Below the pieces are notes generated by a model, which worked only from the letters and a program-made list of their open reading frames with translations, had not been told where the DNA came from and searched no databases. Positions 46,749 through 55,033 of a stretch of 64,000 nt of DNA are shown in pieces. This stretch comes from Pseudovibrio flavus (lineage in GTDB: Bacteria; Pseudomonadota; Alphaproteobacteria; Rhizobiales; Stappiaceae). A program made the translations under genes and the position numbers. How positions within the stretch are numbered: position 1 is the first letter of the stretch; every line of letters starts with the position of its first letter. The DNA is taken from assembly GCF_009711345.1 (NCBI RefSeq), contig NZ_SMMA01000064.1, positions 297,555-361,554 of the forward strand, read 5' to 3'.

Positions 46749-47141
46749 ATGGATTTCCCCAAGCGGCTCCTGGCGCTACGTAAAAGTTTGGATAAGAGGC
46801 AGTTGCAATTTGCGGATGAGCTCGGGATATCGGGAACCGCATATAAAACCTATGAAAAGGGAACAAAGACGATCCCTACTCAGGTACTCGTCAATATCTG
46901 CGAGAAGTATCAAGTTTCACCTGGTTGGCTATTGATGGGGACGGGAAAAATGAAAGATGAGCCCCCTACCAAATTAGTGAGAGCAGCGATATTGGCAGCG
47001 AAGGCGTTCCAGGAAGAATGTGATTTAGACTTGCAGCCGGAGCAGGAAGCCCAGCTAATCTGCAAAATGTTTGACCAGCTTTATGCCGAGAACTACGAAA
47101 GCAACGCTGGCGATGAACTAAAAAGTAAAAAGGCCAGCTAA
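46749..47141 (+). CDS. XRE-family helix-turn-helix regulator (phage-repressor-like)
   Basis: 130 residues. The N-terminal HTH is FPKRLLALRKSLDKRQLQFADELGISGTAYKTYEKGTKTIPTQVLVNICEKYQVSPGWLLMGTGKM, where the SPGWLLMGTG end is typical of Cro/C1-type repressors. The C-terminal part is helical and acidic, without a LexA-like peptidase, so relief of repression would not use self-cleavage. It is divergent from alpA-int and likely controls excision. Its stop codon overlaps the next start by one base. Confidence 0.88.
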   Translation: MDFPKRLLALRKSLDKRQLQFADELGISGTAYKTYEKGTKTIPTQVLVNICEKYQVSPGWLLMGTGKMKDEPPTKLVRAAILAAKAFQEECDLDLQPEQEAQLICKMFDQLYAENYESNAGDELKSKKAS

Positions 47142-47638
47142 TGGACGATTATAATTTTTGGGCAACGCTAGCGAAAAATAAGGCCCTTAAAGAGTATGAG
47201 CGAGCAGCAAAAGAACAGGGGTTTGAAATCAATGGCTCGAAAATTACGTCGCCTAAACAAGACGTGGAAATGCTGCGTTCCTATGTACTCTTTGGGCGTC
47301 TGGAGGAGTTCTGGCGCCAAAACTGTTTGAGAGCGAAGTGTCTAGCAGTGCTTCTGATTACAGGACCGATGGCTGCAGAATTGCTTGCAGAAACTCATCT
47401 AGCCGCAGAATACTCGTTGGCGGCAGCTTTTGCATGTACGATGATGCTGATTGGGTTCATATTTTTATTGGGAATAGCGTGGTTGGAATACAATGTAGGA
47501 TATTGGGAGGCAAAGTACCAACCTTCTTGGGGCAGTCCCTTCAGGCATAAATGGACTTATTTAAGAGCGCAGACATTACCCCCGAACTGCAGAAAGAGTT
47601 TTTGGGCCATTTTTTTCAGCCGAGAAAGACCGCATTAA
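47141..47638 (+). CDS. Hypothetical membrane protein
   Basis: 165 residues, no family recognised. The N-terminal 60 residues are soluble and charged (NKALKEYERAAKEQGFEINGSK). Two hydrophobic segments follow: LRAKCLAVLLITGPMAAELL (about 65-85) and LAAAFACTMMLIGFIFLLGIAW (about 90-113). The C-terminus is aromatic and basic (YNVGYWEAKYQPSWGSPFRHKW). It is translationally coupled to the XRE regulator. Function unknown. Confidence 0.7.
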   Translation: MDDYNFWATLAKNKALKEYERAAKEQGFEINGSKITSPKQDVEMLRSYVLFGRLEEFWRQNCLRAKCLAVLLITGPMAAELLAETHLAAEYSLAAAFACTMMLIGFIFLLGIAWLEYNVGYWEAKYQPSWGSPFRHKWTYLRAQTLPPNCRKSFWAIFFSRERPH

Positions 47639-47723
47639 AGGCGCCCTCAGAAAGGCAAAGTTGATGGTGAAGCGAGCTTGCCTCAAAACCACTTTTGGCT
47701 CCCGAGCGCAACGAGTTAATGAG

Positions 47724-49718
47724 TTAAGCGGTCTCTAACGTTTCTTGATTATCCAGAGCAGATATTCGCTCTTTGATTTCATCGCTCAAATAGTCAGAGT
47801 TTATCGAGCGCAGATAATCTAGCGCTTCTTTGTCGCTTGCCTGATAAGCTAAGCGTCGCTTGTAGAACGTCAGGCGACCTTCTGCTTCTTGAATTATCTC
47901 GCCCCATGTTTTGGCCCAGACCCTTATTTTGATGGGATCCGATAGCTCCATCACCAAGCCACGAGGCATATCTTTCTGGCGGGCTTCAAGCTCGGCATCT
48001 TGTGTAAAATCGTTAGAAATTGCAATGAAATCCCATTCGACATTTGAATGAACAAATCGGGCATCTTTTGCAACTGTCTTGGCGTATTTCCTTATTTGGT
48101 TGATTACATCTTCGTTGATGGGTTGCTTGGGGCGCTTGAGTTCTACAACTAAGTGTCGACGTTCTTCGTCTGTTGGAGTAGGGATGCGACTAGATAGCAT
48201 CAGATCAACAATCTTTACCTTACCTTCTTCGTCTAAAACAGGTTCGGTTGGAGCGAGATCTTTCCGCCCTTTATCCATTAGGCCGATGTGTGTCTGGAGG
48301 ACTGAAGTTAAATCCTCATCGTCATTCATCAAGTTAAACTGTTCACCGAATATCCAGGTCTCTTGGGTGATAATCCGATGAAGCTGGGAGCGTTCTAACA
48401 ACTGACGCTTAGATTTTGGATCATAAATGAGAATTTGGAGCGCTCGTAAAAACTCGAGCCGATCGGTTACAGCTTTTGCTGCGTTTATGACTGCAGTAAG
48501 TGTTGTTTTTTGCAGCAGCCCAGCAAGCTCATCCATTCGTTCTTTGGGAAGGTCAATCACTTGCTCTAAGATTGATGGTAATGCGCCAGGGCCCGTTTCA
48601 ATTGCAGATTTTACGAGCTGCAAAATTAGTTTCTGCTGTTTGGCTGGAGAGCGATCAAAGTCCGCAGAATAGTCAGCCAAGTTAAGCGCAACCACATCAA
48701 AGACTTGGCGTTCATTAACCTCAATAGGGTTAGAAGCCTTCCCTTCATAAGGATATATCTTGGCCTCTTTCCACTCAACAATTTTGCTGCGAGAACGCTC
48801 CGCTTCCCTTTTTCGGAAATGCTCCCGGAGCTTTTGCCTAGCTGCCTCAACAAGGGCCATAGATGGGGGGTCTAGCTCCACCAAGCTTTCTGTGTTGTCG
48901 TCGGTGAGAGACTGAAAGTGATCAGCTGTGATGTAAACTGTGAAATCAAAACCGCGTGCCTGGATTCCAGGTGGCAATGAATGAAAGCTGAAACGACCAG
49001 GCAGACAAAGCATCATCTTTCGCTCCACCTTTTTCTTCCATTCGATAATTTCTAATGTAGCCTCAAAGCTTGCCCCGTCTTCCAGCGCAACCCGCAACTC
49101 GTATGGAGTCACGTCTTTAATGGCCTCTCTGGCATCAACTTCCTCACCATCATAAGTAATTTTGAAGTTGGGGTCTTCGTAAAGCTGCAAAGCGAAAACG
49201 TCGCGAACCTGATCGGCAAATCCATCTTCTGCCCGAATAGCGAAATCACGGGCCAACTCCCGGATCTCAACAACGCAACCAGTTTCCGTCGCGGGAACAG
49301 GTTCAGAGATTGCAAAGTGTTTGAGATCTAATTTATTTCCAGTTATGGAAAAAGAACTGCCGTCATGCTTGGAAGTCCAGGATACCTGATCTCCAAGGGC
49401 GAACGCTTTAAAACGCCCCTGCCCCTTTTCTCCGTGAACTATTCGCCCGCCAACAGTCCTAATGGTGCGCTTTTTCCAAGAACCGCCTAGAGCTTCAAAC
49501 TGTGCGCTAACTTGAGCAGCGGATATGCCTGAACCGTCATCCGAAATTCGGATCAAGCCAAGCTCAGTCAGCTCGCCTGCTTCCAGCTCGACAGTTACTT
49601 CCTTGGCATCGGCATCATATGCATTCCAAATGAGCTCTGAAATAGCAACTAGAGGCTTCGCAGTTGTTATCCTTTGAATGTGATCGTTCTCGACCCTTAT
49701 CTCGAGTTGCTGCATCAT
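47724..49718 (-). CDS. GHKL (HSP90/MutL/MORC-like) ATPase fused to a PD-(D/E)XK-like nuclease domain
   Basis: 664 residues from ATG 49718 (GGGGGATT just upstream; a longer start at 49775 is possible). Residues 1-170 are a GHKL ATPase: N-box ISELIWNAYDADA (Glu28, Asn32), G1 box SDDGSGIS (Asp60/61), and G2-like VHGEKGQGRFKAFALG. A central helical region follows. Near residues 505-560, VDLMLSSRIP...HLVVELKRPKQPINEDVINQIRKYA...WDFIAIS gives the D-x-(E)-x-K arrangement of a restriction-endonuclease fold that often ends such proteins. Related prokaryotic MORC-like ATPases occur in restriction and defence loci. It is divergent from the Gabija-like pair across 191 bases. Exact function unknown. Confidence 0.8.
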   Translation of the reverse strand: MMQQLEIRVENDHIQRITTAKPLVAISELIWNAYDADAKEVTVELEAGELTELGLIRISDDGSGISAAQVSAQFEALGGSWKKRTIRTVGGRIVHGEKGQGRFKAFALGDQVSWTSKHDGSSFSITGNKLDLKHFAISEPVPATETGCVVEIRELARDFAIRAEDGFADQVRDVFALQLYEDPNFKITYDGEEVDAREAIKDVTPYELRVALEDGASFEATLEIIEWKKKVERKMMLCLPGRFSFHSLPPGIQARGFDFTVYITADHFQSLTDDNTESLVELDPPSMALVEAARQKLREHFRKREAERSRSKIVEWKEAKIYPYEGKASNPIEVNERQVFDVVALNLADYSADFDRSPAKQQKLILQLVKSAIETGPGALPSILEQVIDLPKERMDELAGLLQKTTLTAVINAAKAVTDRLEFLRALQILIYDPKSKRQLLERSQLHRIITQETWIFGEQFNLMNDDEDLTSVLQTHIGLMDKGRKDLAPTEPVLDEEGKVKIVDLMLSSRIPTPTDEERRHLVVELKRPKQPINEDVINQIRKYAKTVAKDARFVHSNVEWDFIAISNDFTQDAELEARQKDMPRGLVMELSDPIKIRVWAKTWGEIIQEAEGRLTFYKRRLAYQASDKEALDYLRSINSDYLSDEIKERISALDNQETLETA

Positions 49719-49909
49719 AATCCCCCAAAGACATTCAAAGTCGAAACAGTGATCGTTCTCGAAATTAACACACACGCAGAGAGTGAAAGCGTAGCGGCCA
49801 TCGTTTCAAATAGTGGGCATACAATTTGCCTCACTCCAATTCCTGTATAGGTTGCTATAGGCTATGCTTCAATTGATAATTGCATTCGCTATTTCCATTG
49901 GAACACCCT
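49719..49909. promoter_or_regulatory. Divergent promoter region between the GHKL-nuclease and the Gabija-like genes
   Basis: 191 AT-rich bases with start codons facing outward on both sides. It must hold promoters for both transcripts. A short in-frame TTG extension of the rightward gene (49880) falls here and is not favoured. Confidence 0.55.
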
Positions 49910-51907
49910 ATGTACATCGAAAGCCTTAAGCTCAGAAACTTTAAATGTTTTGGAGAAATTCCTGAAGTAATTGAATTACAAGATGATTTAACTGTTTTTG
50001 TTGGAGCCAACGGATCGGGGAAAACCTCCATTCTCAATGCTCTGCAAAGGCTTTTTGGGCCTACTTCTGCGGAGAGGCGCCTGACAAGAAGTGATGTGCA
50101 CTTTGGTCCAAACGAAGTTGCCGGTTCTGAGCCTGCGGACAAGGCTGCAGACGACCCATTCACTTATGTTCAGTCCAAGGAAATTGAGATTGAAGTTACG
50201 CTGGCGTTTCCTGAACTAGAAGACCAAGATAACTCAGTAATTCCAGAGGTTTTCAATGCAATGTCAGCTTCAGGGGTTGGGCAACCTCTGAAGGCGAAAA
50301 TTCGTCTAGAGGCCACTTGGCAATGGGGCATTGAAGAGGATGATATTGAGCAGTCTCTTTACTGGATCACCTCTTTGGAGGACGTACCTTTCGGTGACGA
50401 TGATATAGCGAAAATACCACTAAAACCTAATGAGCGCAGGCGCATTCAAATTCGGTATTTGCCAGCAACAAGAGATAGTGCGGCGGTTACACGATCAGCG
50501 TTAAAAGAGCTACTTTCTTGGTTAGAGAAGTTTGGAGATTGGAGCGGTGGCCAAGCTCCGATGAACCAGCAGTGGGAGGAACTACAGGCTCTATTTGATG
50601 AAATGCCTGCGATTAGAGAGGTAACACAAAATCTTACTCAAAACTGGCGGCGCTTGTTTGATGGCCCGCACTTGAGTGAAGCGGGTTTCGTTGTTCTGTC
50701 GAGGGAAATTCAGAAGGCCCTTAAAGATTTGAGTGTATCGCTGAAGAACGGGGCAGATGGTCGAGCTCATTCAATTTCTGAGTTGAGTGAGGGGCAAGCA
50801 TCTTTGTTTTACGTAGCGTTAGTTTTTACTCTTCTCAAGCTTGACGATGAACTCGCGCATGAAAGAAAAGAAGGGTTTAAGGAAGTTGATGAGCTTCGAC
50901 CTTGGTTCACGATCTTGATACTGGAAGAACCTGAGAACCACCTATCCCCCTTTTATTTGTCCCGAATGATCCGCCTAATGCTCGAGTTTGCAGATAGATC
51001 GAGCGGAATGGGTATTCTGACAACTCATTCCCCCGGAGCTTTGAGACGCGTTAAGCCCGAGCAGGTTAGATATGTGAGGCATTGCGCTCATAATCTGAAT
51101 TCCGCCGTAAGGTCTATACCTATGCCTGAAAAGCGCGATGAAGCGCATAAATTCATTTATGAGGCGGTTAGGAGTCATCCGGAGCTATATTTTTCTAAGC
51201 TTGTGATACTCGGTGAAGGGCGATCCGAAGAGATCGTTCTGCCAAAACTCGCAGCGGCGTGGAACCCAAAACTAGAATTAGATCCAGCATTTGTAGCCTT
51301 TGTCCCTCTTGGAGGAAGGCATGTAAATCATTTCTGGAAGCTTTTAGAAGCACTGCAAATTCCGTATGTTACGCTGCTCGACTGGGATCTAGGTAGATAC
51401 CAAGCTGGTGCGTATCGTCTGAAATATGCTGTGAACCAACTGTATGCAATAGGCCGAGAACGTGAGGGCATTGCGGATCCAAGAACTTTTGATCAGGTTT
51501 GCAACCCGGCTACACCAAAAACTTTCAACGATTGGTGGCAGTTTGTAAATACGCAAGATGTTTTCTATTCCATTCAATTGGACTTGGACATGATGATGAT
51601 CACAGCGTTTGAGGAGCAGTATTTGCAGATTGCTGATCTTCAAGAACTTGGCGAGGTCGCTGACTACGAGAAAAGCGTCTTCGGAAAAGGGGGGCGCGGA
51701 GTAGCTGAATACCCTCCTGAGGCAGTGCCGCCAACAGCGCAACAGCTCGCAATCTATGACAAACTTTTCAAGAAGGGTAGCAAGCCGGTATCACACATTG
51801 AAGCGATTGAGCTTGTTTCCGATGCTGATTTGAGAGCGGGGTGCCCGACGACCTTGAGAGATTTGTTCTCCCGTTGCTGCGCAAAGTTGGGTATCCCAAA
51901 TGAGTAG
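49910..51907 (+). CDS. gajA: Gabija-like GajA: OLD-family ATPase with TOPRIM endonuclease domain
   Basis: 665 residues from MYIESLKLRNFKCFGE. The ABC/SMC-type ATPase has Walker A VGANGSGKTS (residues 31-40), the signature LSEGQASLFYVAL near 292 and Walker B ILILEEPENHLSP near 336, with a distal His in TTHSPGALR. A TOPRIM domain starts near residue 430: VILGEGRSEEIVLPKL supplies the Glu and LLDWDLGR the Asp-x-Asp (about 489-496). This is the OLD/GajA layout; GajA is a DNA-nicking nuclease held off by NTPs until phage depletes them. Somewhat longer than the type GajA. It overlaps the helicase gene by eight bases, as expected for a stoichiometric complex. Confidence 0.85.
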   Translation: MYIESLKLRNFKCFGEIPEVIELQDDLTVFVGANGSGKTSILNALQRLFGPTSAERRLTRSDVHFGPNEVAGSEPADKAADDPFTYVQSKEIEIEVTLAFPELEDQDNSVIPEVFNAMSASGVGQPLKAKIRLEATWQWGIEEDDIEQSLYWITSLEDVPFGDDDIAKIPLKPNERRRIQIRYLPATRDSAAVTRSALKELLSWLEKFGDWSGGQAPMNQQWEELQALFDEMPAIREVTQNLTQNWRRLFDGPHLSEAGFVVLSREIQKALKDLSVSLKNGADGRAHSISELSEGQASLFYVALVFTLLKLDDELAHERKEGFKEVDELRPWFTILILEEPENHLSPFYLSRMIRLMLEFADRSSGMGILTTHSPGALRRVKPEQVRYVRHCAHNLNSAVRSIPMPEKRDEAHKFIYEAVRSHPELYFSKLVILGEGRSEEIVLPKLAAAWNPKLELDPAFVAFVPLGGRHVNHFWKLLEALQIPYVTLLDWDLGRYQAGAYRLKYAVNQLYAIGREREGIADPRTFDQVCNPATPKTFNDWWQFVNTQDVFYSIQLDLDMMMITAFEEQYLQIADLQELGEVADYEKSVFGKGGRGVAEYPPEAVPPTAQQLAIYDKLFKKGSKPVSHIEAIELVSDADLRAGCPTTLRDLFSRCCAKLGIPNE

Positions 51908-53822
51908 ATGGATTGATCCCTCCGCTTGGGCACCGCAAGCTGGTATTGCCTTGGATGAGCAAACGAGAGTAGCAGTTGTCACTAATGAAAATGCGGCAAT
52001 TATGGCTGGGCCTGGAGCAGGTAAAACTGAGCTTCTCGCTCAGAGGGCTGCATTTCTAATGCAGACAAACACCTGCGCCCAACCAAAGCGAATTTTGGCT
52101 ATTAGCTTCAAAAGAGATGCTGCGAAAAACCTACGAGACCGCGTTGAGCAACGTGTCGGATCGGATCTTGCTAGAAGGTTCGAAAGCTATACATTCGACG
52201 CGTTTGCTAAGAGTCTTTTGGATAGGTTTCGTGATGCTCTCCCTGAGTGGTGCAGACCAACGAGGGACTATCAGTTACAGTTCCCGAATTGGCGGGATTG
52301 GGCGCAGTTCGCAGATCAAATCGCGAGGCCACAAGAGTTTAGAACAGAAGCTATTACGGGGATACAGATCCAGAACAGACATGCATTCTGGGGAGGAGTA
52401 ATTTCTGGGTTGCCTTTAGAGAGGCCTGAACCTGTGCAGCTGCTTGATCATGCGTACCTGCAATGGTGGGATGCGAGCATAGGGCAGGACAGATCAAGGC
52501 TAACATTTCAAATGATTACTGCTCTAGCTTTGACGATCCTAACGCATAACCCTCTAATTTTAAGAGCGCTACGCCAAACTTACTCAAACGTGTTTGTGGA
52601 CGAGTTTCAAGATACAACAGGCCCTCAGTACGAGTTTCTGAAACGACTCTTTAGAGAGTCACCGTCAGTCGTAACAGCTGTTGGTGATAACAAGCAGCTT
52701 ATTATGACGTTTGCTGGCGCTAATGCTGGAAGGTTCGAGCAGTTTACGGCTGATTTCAGTGCAAACATCCGACCACTTTCCACTAACTTTCGTTCTAACA
52801 CGCGGATTGTAGAAATCATCAACTCGATGGCGCAGGCCATCGAGCCCGCTGCCATTTTAACCAACGCGGCCAGACAACATCAGGAGCTTCCTGCCTTAAC
52901 GGATGGAATTTTTCACTTCAATGACTCTGCGGAGCAGGCGAATGAACTAGCGTCGTCGATAGCTGCTGATGTCAATGCCGTAGGAGGGCAGCTTAAGCAA
53001 CATGATTTCATGTTGCTCGTTCGGCAGTATGCTGACACTGCGGAGGAGGAGTTAAGTGATAGATTTGCCGCGGAAGGGCTTAGCGTGCGAAACGAGGCGC
53101 GGGTAATAGCTGGCGTTACTATTCAAGATATGATGTCGGAGCCGTTGGCGGACTTAGTCGTTGGTATTCTGCAGCTTGCTTGCGAAGATCGAGAAGACAA
53201 TCCTTTCCAGAGGGTCACAAACCTAATTGGTACTGCGTTTGGTATCGAAGACGATCGCCCTGCAAGTATCCACCGAATTGAAAAGACCCTACGGCAAACA
53301 GTCTCTAGCGCATCTGTACGAACGAGCGCTGTTCAAAGGCCAAGCAATGATTTCGATTTTAACGCTCTTGTTGTCGGAATAGTTGAGGCATTGGGAGAGA
53401 GTAAGGTGAGGCGGCTTTCCTCAAATTATGAGGATTTTGAGCGCTATTCTGAAGTAAGGAACGCAATCGCGGAGTATCTGTCAGAGTGCTCCACCGAAGC
53501 TCAAAACTGGCGGGATGTTATCAGTAGTTTTCTTGGGAAGGACCAAGTCCGTTTGATGACAATCCACAAGTGCAAGGGGCTCGAGGCCCATACCGTCTTC
53601 TTCCTCAATCTGCAGGATGACTCCTTTCACAGAAGGGCAAATATGGACGAGGAGCGGCTTACTTTCTTTGTTGCTGCTTCACGCGCTAAGGAACGGTTTT
53701 TCGTTACAACGACAGGGAGGGAACGCAGGAAGGTGGCGCCTCTGTTTGATATGATAACCGCTGCGCAGCTTCCAACTCTGCGAGAGTTGGAACCACGAAA
53801 CCCGTTGCTGCCGCCGAATTAA
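51900..53822 (+). CDS. gajB: Gabija-like GajB: UvrD/Rep-type SF1A helicase
   Basis: 640 residues. Motif I is MAGPGAGKTELLAQRAAFLM (about 35-54) and Ia is RILAISFKRDAAKNLRDRV. Motif II is NVFVDEFQDT (near 234). Motif III-like is VGDNKQLIMTFAGA, where the usual QSIYxFRGA is changed. Motif IV-like is LSTNFRSN, motif V is VRLMTIHKCKGLEAHTVFFL (near 552) and motif VI is LTFFVAASRAKER. It is longer than the type GajB (about 500 residues), with an insertion around residues 400-520. Overlap with gajA and the shared operon support a Gabija-type pair. Confidence 0.85.
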   Translation: MSRWIDPSAWAPQAGIALDEQTRVAVVTNENAAIMAGPGAGKTELLAQRAAFLMQTNTCAQPKRILAISFKRDAAKNLRDRVEQRVGSDLARRFESYTFDAFAKSLLDRFRDALPEWCRPTRDYQLQFPNWRDWAQFADQIARPQEFRTEAITGIQIQNRHAFWGGVISGLPLERPEPVQLLDHAYLQWWDASIGQDRSRLTFQMITALALTILTHNPLILRALRQTYSNVFVDEFQDTTGPQYEFLKRLFRESPSVVTAVGDNKQLIMTFAGANAGRFEQFTADFSANIRPLSTNFRSNTRIVEIINSMAQAIEPAAILTNAARQHQELPALTDGIFHFNDSAEQANELASSIAADVNAVGGQLKQHDFMLLVRQYADTAEEELSDRFAAEGLSVRNEARVIAGVTIQDMMSEPLADLVVGILQLACEDREDNPFQRVTNLIGTAFGIEDDRPASIHRIEKTLRQTVSSASVRTSAVQRPSNDFDFNALVVGIVEALGESKVRRLSSNYEDFERYSEVRNAIAEYLSECSTEAQNWRDVISSFLGKDQVRLMTIHKCKGLEAHTVFFLNLQDDSFHRRANMDEERLTFFVAASRAKERFFVTTTGRERRKVAPLFDMITAAQLPTLRELEPRNPLLPPN

Positions 53823-53875
53823 TCTGGGCCTATCTTTTATATAAAACACAAGACGTCAATAATTAGGATACACAG

Positions 53876-54226
53876 ATGAGCTTCTTCTCAATTATGGGCA
53901 AGGCTATAAAAAATGCATTAAATCTGAAGGCTTATATCGTCCCAATTTACGATACGAAAGCTAGAACCCAAAAAAAGATGTCGGAGTTTTTTTGGAGCGG
54001 AGCCCTTTTTTTCTTTAAACTATCAGTCGCTCTCGGCCTCATAATATTTTTCCGAGCAGAAATATCGACAGCAACATTAGCAGATCTCGAAAATAGTTAC
54101 GTTTGGTTGAAGGCAGTAAATGAAATTGGTCTGGAATTCGCTCTTTCGATTTGCATATTTTTGCTCTTCTGTCTTTTTTTTGTTGCTGCAAGGATCGATC
54201 ACGAGTTGCCCGAAAAGCACCAGTGA
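53876..54226 (+). CDS. Small two-helix membrane protein downstream of the Gabija-like pair
   Basis: 116 residues, no family recognised. Hydrophobic segments are SGALFFFKLSVALGLIIFF (about 41-59) and FALSICIFLLFCLFFVAA (about 90-107); the N-terminus is basic. It starts 53 bases after the helicase stop on the same strand, with an AT-rich gap containing TAGGA near the start. It could be an accessory (effector or regulator) of the defence operon or an unrelated passenger. Confidence 0.6.
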   Translation: MSFFSIMGKAIKNALNLKAYIVPIYDTKARTQKKMSEFFWSGALFFFKLSVALGLIIFFRAEISTATLADLENSYVWLKAVNEIGLEFALSICIFLLFCLFFVAARIDHELPEKHQ

Positions 54227-54337
54227 TCGCCAGCACCCAAACGGTCCTTTGTGCAAAAAACGTTGATTAGTGTTGGAGATCGCGTTAGGGCATCCGATCA
54301 AGACAGAGATTTCAATTTAACTATAGGGCGATGATTA

Positions 54338-55033
54338 CTAAGAAAACTGATCGCTTGGTACCAGCTTGAATCTTGATCTAACGTTTGCGTCAAACGCGAT
54401 ACCTTCATTTAGCCGCTCAATCCTTAAAAATAAGCGCTCAAGGCCCCAGACTATGTCGGGAGAAGCAACATAATAAACGCCCACATAATCACCTCTCCGA
54501 ACAGCATTTAAATGAGCCGCCAGAATCGCCTGATAGCGCTGGCGGGATTTGATGGTAAGCTCCACTTCTACTGCCACTCGCACACCTGAAAGCGTTGTTG
54601 CGACTGCATCGGGTTGGCTGGCTTTGGGGCCTCGTAACCCAGATCCACGAGTCCAATCCGTCCATCCTGCGTTTTCTGCTCTGACACGTGCGTGTTGCAG
54701 GGCCAGATGATGCGGAGCGGAAGAAAGCCTTAGTTTGCTTGGTTCAAACACTGGCCCCAGCACGTCGCATCCATCCATTATGGCTCGACCCTGCCGCGAG
54801 ATACCCCAAACGGTTACCCCTTGCCCTGCAAGAACGGGTGTGTGGGCTCGCTTAACCAAGCCTTGCCGCTCAAGAGCATTCAATGAGCGGAGGAGCGGCT
54901 GGCGGGCCTTTAGCCTCAAAAGTTGCTGAAGTATATCTGAACTCGACCAAACCTCATCCGCGAGAAAAGAAAGGATCTTTTCTCGCTTGGAAATGGCCCT
55001 CAATTGCCGCTCAGCTGGATCAGAAATCAACAT
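54338..55033 (-). CDS. Replication-relaxation-like protein (winged helix plus nuclease-like domain)
   Basis: 231 residues. The N-terminal half has a winged-helix look (ILSFLADEVWSSSDILQQLLRLKARQPLLRSLNALERQGLVKRA). The C-terminal half is nuclease-like, with GLRGPKASQPDAVATTL and VAVEVELTIKSRQRYQAILAAHLNAVRRGDYVGVYYVAS (Asp, Glu-x-Glu, Lys). This is the pattern of the replication-relaxation family, often found directly beside a TraG/VirD4-like ATPase in conjugative elements. It overlaps that gene by 14 bases. It is a candidate for a relaxosome component or non-classical relaxase; this is inference. Confidence 0.65.
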   Translation of the reverse strand: MLISDPAERQLRAISKREKILSFLADEVWSSSDILQQLLRLKARQPLLRSLNALERQGLVKRAHTPVLAGQGVTVWGISRQGRAIMDGCDVLGPVFEPSKLRLSSAPHHLALQHARVRAENAGWTDWTRGSGLRGPKASQPDAVATTLSGVRVAVEVELTIKSRQRYQAILAAHLNAVRRGDYVGVYYVASPDIVWGLERLFLRIERLNEGIAFDANVRSRFKLVPSDQFS

